In this document: positions 38,901 through 50,900 of the stretch, one piece after another | Layout: each line of letters starts with the position of its first letter | How positions within the stretch are numbered: the stretch's first letter is position 1 | Assembly: GCF_018446385.1 (NCBI RefSeq) | Contig: NC_055988.1 | Coordinates: forward strand, 161,460,209-161,524,208 | Reading direction: 5' to 3' | Source: Zingiber officinale | Lineage: Eukaryota; Streptophyta; Magnoliopsida; Zingiberales; Zingiberaceae | DNA: 64,000 bases | Notes under the pieces: generated by a model | Database searches by the model: none | What the model saw: the letters and a program-made list of their open reading frames with translations, nothing else | Told to the model about the DNA's origin: nothing | Position numbers and translations under genes: made by a program

Positions 38901-41900
38901 TTACTACTCTTCCCATTTTAACCTTTAATTATTGATCTTTTCTCTTTCCTCTCATGTATCCATATAATTTCTCCTCTTTCTTTTATTATATGCATGAAAC
39001 CTCTCTTCTCTTTCTTCTCTTTTCGATGCATGCATGAATGCATGTTGGCTTGATATTTTTTTATATCGGACCTAACGTGTGCTTAAAATTTTTCCGTATT
39101 AGGCCCAATGTACGCCTGATATTTTACATGGCCCACGAGTTAGGATTTAGTTGATTTTTTAATAACATTTTAACATCTCTGAAGAAGCCGAAATATTCAA
39201 TAGACGACACGTTGGACTCCCGCAAGACCTTAAATGGATCCAATCGAACATGTCTAGGTCCATCAGTGGATTTTAATCAAAACTTACTGATCGACCTAAA
39301 GATCTCAGATTATAACCATTAGATCCTATGGATTTTTGAGACTGCAAGGAGTCCAACAGTGTCTTCTATTGCATATTTCATCCTATGAATTTTTTAGTCT
39401 GTAAGGAGTACAACGGTATATTCCATTACATATTTCCGCTTCTTCGAATGTGTTAAAATTCTATCGGAAAAATCAGCTAAAGTATAAATTCATTCATATC
39501 AAGTCCAACGTGGGCCTAATATTTTTCCATATCAGGCCCACGAGGGCTAAGTTTAGCTAATTTTTCTGATAATAATTTAACACCTCCAAAGAAGCCAAAT
39601 ATGCAATGGATGACACCCTTTAGACTCCTTGAAACCTCATAAATTCACAGGATCTGAAATGGATCCGATCAAACCTATCTAGATCCATTAGTGAATTTTA
39701 GTCAAAATCCACTAATCGACCTATTGATATCATATTGCAACCATTTCAAATTTTGTGGATTTCTGAAGCTGTGAGTCCAACGGTGTCGTCCATTACATAT
39801 TTCATCTTTTCCGAAGGTGTTAAAATTTTATCAAAAAATCAACTAAAACATTAAACATTTACATCAAGCCTACGGAAGAGTTTAGTTGATTCTTTGATAA
39901 ATTTTTAACATATCTAAGAAGCCGAAATATGTAATGGATGACATCTTTGGACTCCTTATAGTCTCAGAAATCCACAAGACCTGAAATGAGTCCAATATGA
40001 GGTATCTAGGTTGATCAATAGATTTTGACCAAATTAAACCTACTGATGGACCTAGACAAGTCTGATTGGATCCATTTCAGTTTATGTAATTTTCTGAGGC
40101 TCCAAGAAGTCCAACGGTGTCGTCCATTGCTATTTCGGCTTCTTTAGGTATTAAAATTTTATAAGAAGAATCAGCTAAACCCTAACTCCAGTGGGCAATG
40201 TGTTTATGATTTAGCTGATTTTTTTGATAAAATTTTAACACCTCTGAAAAAGTCAAAATATACAATAGATGACACCGTTGGATTCTTTACAACCTCAGAA
40301 ATCCACAAGACCTAAAATGGTTACAATATAAAGTCTCTAGGTCAATTAGTGGATTTTGACTCAAATCCACTGATTGACCTGGATATGTCCAATTAGACTC
40401 ATTTCAGGTCCTGTGGATTTATAAGGTAGCAAGGAGTCTAATGGTGTCGTCCATTGCATATTTCGACTTCTTTGGAGATGTTAAAATGTTATCACAAAAA
40501 TCAGCTAAACCTAACCCCCGTGGGCCTGCTATGAATGTGTTTCTGGTTTAGTTAATTTTTCTGATAAAATTTTAATACCTCCGAAAAAGTCAAAATATAC
40601 AATGGATGACACCGTTGGACTCCTTACAACCTCAGAAATCCACAGGACCTAAAATAGTTACAATCTGAGGACTCCAAGTCGATAAGTAGGTTTTGATCAA
40701 AATCCACTAATGGATCTAAACAGGTCCGATTGGACTCATTTCAGGTCTTGTAGATTTATAAGGCTGTAAGGAGTTCAATAGTATCGTCCATTGGACATGT
40801 TAAAATGTTATCGAAAAAATCCACTAAACCTAACCCTCGTGCGCCTTATCTAATATGGAAAAATATTAGGCCCACATTGTATCTGATATGAATCCATATC
40901 AAGCCCACATTGGGGCTTATATGGAAAAATATCAGGGCCAACATGGACTTGATATGAATGAATTTATACTTTTGCCGATTTTTTCGATAAAATTTTAACA
41001 CCTCCAAATAAGTCAAAATATGTAATGGGCAATACTCCTTGCAGTCTCAAATCTAGAGGATCTAAAATAATTACCATTTGAGGTCCCTAGGTCGATCAGT
41101 GAATTTTGGTCAAAATCCACTGATAGACCTAGATAGGTCCGACTGGATCCATTTTAGGTTCTGTGGATTTATAAGGCTGTAAGGAGTCCAGTGGTATCAT
41201 CTATTACATATTTCGACTTCTCCAAAGGTGTTAAAATGTTATCAGAAAAATCAACTAAACTCTAATCCCATGGACTTGATATGAAAAATATTAGGCTCAC
41301 GTTGGGCCTAATATGAAAAAATATCAGCCCAACATGCATGCATCTAAAAGAGATAGGAAAGAGAAAAATAAAGAGAATAGAGATTGCATGCATATGAGAG
41401 AGGAAAGAGAAAAGAAACCGCATGCATAGAAGAGAGGAAGGAGAAAGGAGCAATGATTGCGGGTTAAAACAGGAAGAGTAGTAAATTGAGTATGTAAATA
41501 CCAAAGTATAATACATCTTTTGGTCAATTCACAAACCTAAGTGCATCCTTTGATAAATTACCGAAAAGAAAAATGATGAGGGAAAAGACATAACACAAAA
41601 TCTCTACCTCTTTTTTCACTTAAAGATTGATGAGATTGAGCGCTTTGAACTTAAGAAGTACCTTTTCGTCGCCACCAATCAATTGCTATCACCCACCAAT
41701 CGACTACTATAGAGATATGACCATTGACAAGTCATAATGTTGGTACAGAAAGCATCCGACGATCGAACCTATGTTTTGATTATGTCAAAAGATTCAAAAT
41801 TAAGATCATTTGTGATCTAACATGCTTAACTAAGTTTGCAGAAAAGTCCTAAATGTACTTAGGCAAAAGTCCTAACTGCGATTAGGCAGGTGGAAAATCC

Positions 41901-44900
41901 TAAGAGGTGGTAACCCTAGGCGGAAAGTCTTGACGGGTCGAGGGCTTCGGGCAAAAGTCCTAGAGTCGAGTACTCTAGGTGGAAAGTCTTGGTATCACGA
42001 ACTAGGTGAAAGACTAGGCGGATCGTGGAACGGGCGCCCAGCGGAAAATCCTGGAGCCTCTGGCGCTAAGCAAAAGTCCAGTCGATCTAGAGCACCGGTA
42101 TGGCAACAAGTATATTCTCTTGAGTGGAATAGGTGAAGACGCGTTCCCCGATGAGGAACCAGTAGGCGTCGATTCGACCTAGGATTTTCGGTTGGGAATC
42201 CGAAGTCAGAACAGGACAGTCCGATGATTGTCAAATTCTTTATCTTTTATATCTATATTATCCTAACTTTGTTTTGCAGAGTATGTTGGACTAACGTATC
42301 TTGCAGGAAATGAATTGGACGTGTTTGCCTCAGGTAACCTGGAGAAGCAACCTCGCAACAAGGCGCGAGGGCGCCCTTATGGAGCTTGAGGGCGCCCTGG
42401 ACACTGGCGCGAGGGCGCCCTCCATGCGGTTGGAGGCGGCCTCGAGCGGATAAGCAACGGAGGTCAAAGCTTATCTGCGCGCGGTTGACTCAGCGGGTTG
42501 GAGACGCCTTTATGGAGCTTGAGGACGCCCTCCACAAGCTATAAAAGGCAGTCTCGAACAACAGCTTGGAACAACAACGAAATTATAATATGTCTTCTCC
42601 GTGTTGCTAAAAAAACGATTCAGAAAAGCTATAGCAATACCTCGACGACCAGGAGCTTCAAACTTATTATTTTTTGTTATCGGTATAAATTGTACTATTG
42701 CTCTTATATTGTACTTAAATTGTAAAGAATTTTCATGCTTATAGTGATTGCCCAAAGCAAACACTCAACGAGCGTGGACTTTGGAGTAGAAGTTGCCTCA
42801 GGCTCCGAACCAAGTAAATCTTAGTGTTTGTGTGTTTGCTTTATTATTCTGTTGTGTTCTATTCTTAAGTCTTCCGAAACGAAAATGAAAGTCTTCCGAA
42901 ACGAAAATGAAAGTCACGAGCGTTATTCACCTCCCTCTAGCGCTTTCGATCTAACAACTAACTCCGAATCAATGGCTAATATCTGTCCTATTTTTCGAAT
43001 AACACTTGACTGGTAGCCTTCAATCGAACTGACCAGTTGTATTGGAAGTGCTTTGTTTGCCTACCAATCGATTGTTAGAACCTAGCCAACTAGAATTGCG
43101 CAAGCTTGAGGTATCTAAGCAATTTGTTATTATTGCTACTAGACCCAAAATTTAGATACCAAAATATTTAATTTATCTTGTTTGATTGACAAACACTGAG
43201 GGGAGCATCCAATAACATGGTTCATGGATAACGGGTGCTCCAAACAAATGTTTATCACAATTCTCATCACTTAAGAACAAAAGTAAAGGGACTATTCCTT
43301 TTGATAATAATGGGGAACTTAAGGTTGTAAAGGTATAAGTGATATTGAAATTTTTGAATAATTTAAGATAAAAAATGTTTTACTTATAAAAGACGTGACT
43401 TTTAATCTTTTAAGTGTTAACCAAATCTAAGTGTTAACTAATTATGTGATTTAGGATATCGAATTGAGTTCAACTCATCTCAATGTCTAATTATGCATAA
43501 TAAACTAAACACTACCGCTCATAGGTCATAGGAAGAAAAATATTTATCAACTTAAACTATAGGATACTACTAATATATTTGTTAAGTGTCTCGTGTCCAA
43601 AAAAGAGGAGACGCACTAAAAACTTGCTCACATCAACATGAAGAACATGATTATAAAAAAGCTTAGTGCAAGGATTGCCAAATTTAAAGTTTGAAAAGGA
43701 CAAATTATGTAATGCATGTCATGGGCAAGCAAACCAAAATCGCTCATAAGGTAAAAATGTTGTCAGTACCATTGCATTAGAGCTTATACATATGAACTTG
43801 TTTGATAGTAGTAAATATAAGTCTTTGAATGGTAGTAGATATTATTTTGTTATAGTTGATGACTATACTAGATATTTTTGGATGTTTTTCTTAAAATATA
43901 AGGGTTAGACATACCTTGATTGTATTTTGTAAAATGATATAAAATGAAAAAAATCACAAAATAAATCATGTATAAGTGATCATGAATTCGTAAAAAAACT
44001 AATTTCCTCACCCATTTCCTTTACCGTGTTTGTCGCTTCTTGTCTACGGTGCTCTCCAACAAAACCACAACTCAGTAAGCCCTAAGCTCCTTTTCCACTA
44101 GATTCCACAATTGTGTCCTCGTGTTCTTGACCCCGAGTGGTGTCTCCAACGGACATTCCGTCCCTTTTTCATACATGGGCACCAAGCTAGGATTCCGTCA
44201 TTCGTTCCCTTCCGACAATCTTTGGTTGCTTTTTGATTTCTTATGAGGCGATGTAGATCCTAGAGCATCAAATGACACCAAAGTAAACCCTAATTGTGTC
44301 AACTTTCATTTTCCTTCACTAATCAATTATTGTTTGGAACTTCGCCCATGATGAACCAATCATGGTCAGTCCCAAGTCCGGATAAAGGAGGGTTACATTA
44401 GGTCGTCAATTAACGTTAAAACTATGACAAATATTCAATGAATTGATCCATTAAACTATTATATTAATACTAGGTTGTTTCCCGAAAGAAGCACGTTGTA
44501 GGATCCAACTATAATTATATATAATAAGTTGGATAAGAACAAATATGATAGGGAAACTAATAATCTAAGATTTGAAATATGAAACATAGGAACTCTTACT
44601 GATAAATCAATGAAAGTGATAGATACGATGATTAGGATAAAAATTAGTATTTTATGTGTACAAGAGACAAAATGGGTAGGCAATAAGGCAAAGATAATAG
44701 AGAACTCGGATTTTAAATTATGATACACAGCAAAGAGTAAAGCAAGAAATGGAGTGGTATTATTATAGATAGTTCGTTAAAGGATGAAATTGTAAGAGTA
44801 ATTAGAAAAGGAAATCGAATTATATCCCTTAGGATAATAGCAGTGAAAAAAACTATGAACATAATTAGCGTATATACACTGCAAGTAGGATTAGATGAAG

Positions 44901-47900
44901 CTACTAAATCAAGATTTTAGAACGACTTATATGAAGTTTTATAAAATATTTCACCAAATGAAATGATTTTAATAAGAGGTGATCTAAATAAGCATGTCAG
45001 AGTGAAAAATGAGGAATATGAGAGGAAAAATATATTAGAGTTTATGATAGCATATACATTTTTTTAAGAAAAGAGAAAAACACTTAGTCATGTTCAAAGT
45101 GGGAATAATAAATCGCAAATTGACTTTCTTATGATTAGAAAGAAAGATAGAAAGATTTATAAAAATTACAAAGTCATCCTTGAAGAAAGCTTAACTACTC
45201 AACATAAGTTAATAGTGTTGGATATACAACTCAAACATAATATTAATAAAAAGAAAATATATACGACTTCTAAAATTAAGTGATGAAAGTTAAAGGATGA
45301 AAAATAAAATATATTTAAGAAGAAAGTAGTAGTACAAATATTAGGTGAAATATATAGTTATTCTAATAAGACATAAGATAAGATGATATCAAAGTTAAAA
45401 ATAGTAACTAAGAGTGTACTCGGTGAGAGCGACATACGCCATTAAATAAGGAATCTTAATGGTGTAATGAAAAAGTACAAGAGAAAGTGAAGGAAAAATG
45501 AACAGTTTATAAGGAATTATATATTTGTAAGAGCGAGGAAATTTTTAAAAAATATACAATAGCCAAAAAAAAAAAATTAAGAAAGTAGTGAACGAAGTAA
45601 AGAATAAATTTTTTTAATGATTATATCAAAAATTAGATACAAAAGAAGGAAGAAAAGATATTTATAAAATAACTAAGTGAGATAAAGGAAAATAAGAGAT
45701 CTTATTCAAATAAAATGTATTAAAGATACATATAATAAGATATTAGTAAACGATGAAAAAATAAAAGAGCGATGGAAGAGATATTTTTATCAACTTTTTA
45801 ATGAAGCTTTAGATGACCATCTTAGCTTAGGTAATTTAAACATGTCAAATGAGTATAGAAATTTAAATTTTATCGTAAAATTTAGATTTCAAAAAGTAGA
45901 ATAAGTTTTAAATAGAATGTACAATAGAAAAGTCATTAGACCAGATGATATTCCGATATAGATATTGAAGTGCATAAGTAAGATATACACATGATATTCA
46001 TTGACTTAGAAAACACTTATCATATAATCCAAGAGAAATTATATGAAAAATTCTAGAAAAGAAATATGTTAGCGTAATATATATTAAACTAATTAAGAAT
46101 ATATGAGAAGTAACGACCAGCGTGAAGACATCAAGCAGATTAACTGAAGTATTTCTAATAAGGATATGGTTACATCAAGGATCAACTCTAAGTCCTTATC
46201 TTTTTATACTAATCGTGGATGAACTCTGTATCATATTGCATGTTGTTTCCAGATGATATTGTTTTGATAGATAAGACATGTGAAAACGTAAATGCTAAAC
46301 TAGAATCTTGGCAGGAAACACTAAAAGTGAAAAGTTTTAAGCTTAGTAGAATAAAGATATAATATATGAAATTTAAATTTAGCAATATTAGACGTAATGA
46401 GACAATTGTTAAGATAGGAGATGATGAGTTGCCCAAAACCGGGAGCTTTAAATATTTAAAATTATTTTTACAAAACGATGGAGACATCAAGAGAGATATC
46501 TTACATAGAATACAAACAATATGGTTGAAATAGAGGAGCGTCGGATGTTTTATGTGACAATAAGATATCCTTAAAATTTAAAGAAAAATTCTACAAAATC
46601 GTAGTTAGACCTACTATATTATATTGAACTGAATGTTGGATTATAACTCGAATACATAAGCAAAAGATGAGAATTACAGAGATGATAATGTTAAGGTTAA
46701 TGTGTGGATATACGAGGATTGACAGAATACAATTAGGCGATGTGACATTATGATAAACATACATATCAAACTAGAAAAAGGAAGATAAAAAAAATTTAAT
46801 TAATAATAATAAAACAAGATAAAGTTATTTAAGTATATATGATGATATAATAGGAGATAGATCTCAATGACGTAAAAGAATCCATATAACCGATCCCATC
46901 TTGTTAGATAATAAAGTTGGGTAGTAGTTGTTGTAATTGATTATTGTTTAACTTGCATTTATGCATCCTTTTGGCATTCGCATTATTGGTGCATCATTCA
47001 TGGCATGTTTAGGCAAAAATGGAAACAAATTGAGAAGGCTCCTCTGGTCATTAACACTGATCATAGGTTCCCTGGTGCATCTCATCAAAACTTCTTTCAA
47101 ACCTGAAAATTTCAACTCGTTCCAGCTCAATCACTAGACGAAATATTTTTTCATGATTATTGTTAAGATGTGATCTAGGTGATCAAGCATTACAAGTTAG
47201 AAACTATAATCTTTTGTGAGCGTAACATAAATGTAGATTTAGTCTACGAATTCTACAACAATCTACGACCTTACGGTGATGGTCTTCTCAATAGTACCTG
47301 CATCGCTCAATGGGACTTGGACTTTCACTCCGACCATTCTCTAAGAATTCTTAGATTGTCGATCATCACTAATGAGTTTGTATTCTATCTTTCTTTCATC
47401 AAACCCTTGCACACATCTTTTGAGCATATTACATTGAGCCTCAAGCACGATCATCTCTACTAAAAACCTCGTCGTGATGACCATAATCTATTTCAGACAA
47501 ATGAGTTAGCAACCTATGACAACGTCTTTATAACGTCATTGTAAATTGCCTTTTGCCCATTGTGACCTGTGGGTTGGCCATAGTTTAACCCTATACTTAT
47601 TGGTGTTGTATGCAATCAATCACAATATCAATATTAATGTGGCGTTGAACACGTTTTATCATATAATTCATTTCTCCAAACCAAGTAAAGGTCCACATGC
47701 CTTTTGGGCATTTCATCACCTCGTGGATGATTTTGTGGGAATCAATGTATCTCAAGGTGTTACGCAGCTCATGACGGCAAAGTATAATAAGATCACCTTG
47801 AGAACCCTCTCTTTAACAGGGATGACATGGGAAGGCTCGATGATGGTATGAGACGATGACACATGGCAGGTCTAGTACCGATGCTAGAGGATGTTAGAGA

Positions 47901-50900
47901 TGGATGAGTTTCAATTTCACGAGCTCGAGTCTATAGACACGTTTTGAGGAGCTCAGTCGTGAGCATCAACTTATTGGTATGGATCAGTGCTTTCAATTCT
48001 CAATTGATCTTCGATTCTCGTAGCTACACGAGAGTGTTGAAATAATCTGACAGAACAAGATGTTTGAATTGTTGCGCTCTTAGGTTATAAGGCAGCAACT
48101 TCCCCCTCTCCCAACTGATGGAGACAACGACGATTAGATCTTCGTGTTACTCGTAGTTGCTCTCTTTGTTTTGTATTTGCTAATGTCATTTGTGAACCTG
48201 ATTTGGTACTTGTATCTCTTATGCTAACTAGATTGTTTAGAAACTATGTATCAACTGTTACATGTTAAATCTCATGATTACTTTTTGATATGTTTTGAGA
48301 GTTGCTACATTGTTTCTTGAATGTCGTTGTGGTTGATGTTTTAGTATTGTTGTGGGTGGTTGCTTGATTGTAAGGGAAGTCTTTTTTTATGCTCTCTTTT
48401 TTATATTTGGCAAAAGATGAAAAATATGATTTAAGCGCATGATTTGTGTACTCATGTTATTGTTGTTGATATCATGACATAACTTTGTTGTTCAACACTT
48501 GTTGATATCATAATCAGTTAGAAATTAGAGTAAACTTAAATAAATTGTCAAACATAAAATAATCTCCGGAGATTGGTTGGTGCAATCATGTCCCGGATGT
48601 GAAGTTGCAATATTTGACAAGTATTTAAGTTTAGGTAAAAATGTGGATCTCACTTGTGTGACAAGTGTGCAAGAAAAGTCATCGCAGATTGGACGAGGTA
48701 AGAGACGTCCAAGAAGGTCATGAATATTCTTGGCAAAGAGAAATTCTTACAAATTGGAAGACCGGATGCAAGGTATGGGAGTCCAAGGAAGCCAAGAGCC
48801 AAATCCTTGGTAGTCGAACGGATGCAAGGATGGATGAAGACTCGAAGACGAGGAAGGTCCAAGTTCAAAAGTCTAGGGAATAGAGAATCATCTGGCATGA
48901 GGTACTCATGGGACGAGGGTAGTGAAGCTAGGTGTATTTCATCCATTAAGATGGCTGAAAGTTATGTATTTGTCGATTGGTAGAGTTAAGCAATCGATTA
49001 ATACAATGTAGATGAAAAGAAGGTTTTGTAATTAAGGGGTTAGCATGCAAAGGATTTAATAGTCGACTATCGGTTCCAATCAATTTCCAACAATTCGGCT
49101 AATGAACTAAACCCTAAACAGGGAGAGGATTTAGCGTAATAATTGATTGTTATGGTATAGCAATCAACTGCGGAGCTAAATCCCAAATTTAGGGTTTGCA
49201 TAATAGTCCTTGATTGTTTTGTTATGACAATCGATTGGTAAATCACTTCAAGCAAATAGAATGCTCTCAATTCAATTGGTCAATTCGATTGATAGCTAGT
49301 AGTCAATTGCCAGATCTATTTCGAGCGAATAGAACACTCTCAACTCAATTGATCACTGATGGCTAATAGTCGATTGCTAGGTGTAGGACCGTTGCGGCCA
49401 GCTAGAAGAGGGGTTGAATAGCCCTGTGAAACAAAAATAAAAATACCCTTCTCGAGCTTTCAACAAAATACTTGCATAAAATAAATCGAACAGAAACTAA
49501 AGAAAGGAAGAGGCAAAAGGATTTACTTGGTTACAACCAAGGAAGTTGTTAATCCAAGGAATGTCGCACTAGTATTTCCTTTGGGCGGAGAAGCCTCTTA
49601 CAGCAGTGAAAGCGTAAAACAAAGAAACTAATCTAAAACTGAAGCGTACAAGCATTGGAAATGAATTGCTCTCAGTTGTTGAAAAGCTTCTTTGTTTAGC
49701 GCTTTCACTGCTGTAAGAGGCTTCTCTGCCCAAAAGAGATACTAGTGCGACATTCCTTGGATTAACAACCTTCTTAGTTGTAACCAAGTAAATCCTTTTG
49801 TCTTTTGTTTCACAAGGCTATTCAACCCCCCTTTTAGCCGGCCGCAACGGTCCTACAAGTGGTATCAGAGCCAAGGCGCTTCAGGAGGACTAACTGTCAA
49901 TCGAAGCAAAGATAATGGTCGGACCAAGCATCCACCCGCCGAAATACGAAGGGAATTTCGCAACCTGGAAGAAACTGATGCAGATATTTTTCACAACAGA
50001 TTTTGAATTAATTTTAACAATGGAACTTGGCTTTGTAGCTCCAGAGGATAAGAAAAAATATCAATGGACGAAAAAGGAGCAGACTGAGTATGTGGCGAAT
50101 GGCAAAACAGAATACTATCTGTTGAACGTTCTTCCGCCACAAGAAGTCAATCGAATCAGAAACTACGACTCGACAAAGGAACTTTGGGAGAAGTTCCTCG
50201 AGCTGCACGAAGGAACGTCCGAAGCTAAGCTCGTCAAAAGAGATCTACTTCGCAATCAACTTACCAGCCTATGACTTGGGGAAGACGAGACAATTGCGCA
50301 CCTACACTCGAGAATTAAAGAGATCATCACCGGACTGTCGAATCTCGGAGAAAAGGTAAGTAACCGAGATTCACTAAGGTACGCGTTAAATTCGTTTCTG
50401 AGAAATTCAAAATGGACATCACTAGTAGATGTCTTTTACATTTCAAAAGATTTAGAAAAAATTCCATTAGAAGATTTTTTCTCGACTTTTGAAATGCACG
50501 AATCAAGATATGTAGGTTCGAAGGAGCCCAAGAACAACGTGGCCCTCAGAGCTTCGAAAGACGAACCTGAGTCGGAATCTTTTCTCGATGACGAGGAAAT
50601 GGTAATAATGGTAAGAAGATTCAAGAAATTTTGTAAATCTAGATCAAATAACCATCCGCAGGGGAAAAAGAAAAGGACAATCCGCTGCTATCACTGTGAC
50701 GAAGAAGGACACGCCAAGAATAACTGCCCCAAGTTGAAGAACAAGGACAAGGAGAAGGGTAAGAAACCTATCCAAAAGCGAAAGGCCCTAAAAGCGACAT
50801 GGGACGATACGTCGTCGGAGTCAGAAGTCAAGGCATTCTCCGGACTTGCGCTAATGGCAAGTCATCAAAACGACGATTACGAGTCAAGCTCTTCCGAAAT

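Larger units (their letters stand above)
38600..43130 (-). repeat. Old LTR (family X), minus orientation, split by two later insertions
   Basis: The pieces 38600-38818, 41563-41737 and 42957-43130 read as one LTR in reverse: TTTCTCCATCTC, CACCTTG, GTGAACCAAG and GTGTGATTGTT match the plus-strand copy near 53520-53660. CAATCGATTG/CAATCGACTA motifs occur in its U3. The foldback element and solo LTR 3 lie inside it. The start is approximate. Confidence 0.6.
44000..46945 (+). mobile_element. RTE-clade LINE, degenerate
   Basis: The leader with CATGGTCAGTCCCAAG and CGGATAAAGGAGG (44360-44400) is followed by endonuclease and reverse transcriptase remnants, ending with [16 protein letters not shown] sequence and a GTAGTTGTTGTAATTG tail relic near 46925. 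No poly(A). RTE elements move by target-primed reverse transcription. The 5' limit is approximate (44000-44340). Confidence 0.85.

Noticed and set aside
43190..47880. Possible integrated plant virus (pararetrovirus)
   Set aside because: Recognisable domains are Copia integrase and RTE endonuclease/RT; no movement, coat or viral protease-RT order is seen.
50014..50208. Minus-strand open frame in gag (also 50436-50624)
   Set aside because: Antisense shadow of the gag frame at 49915-51042.
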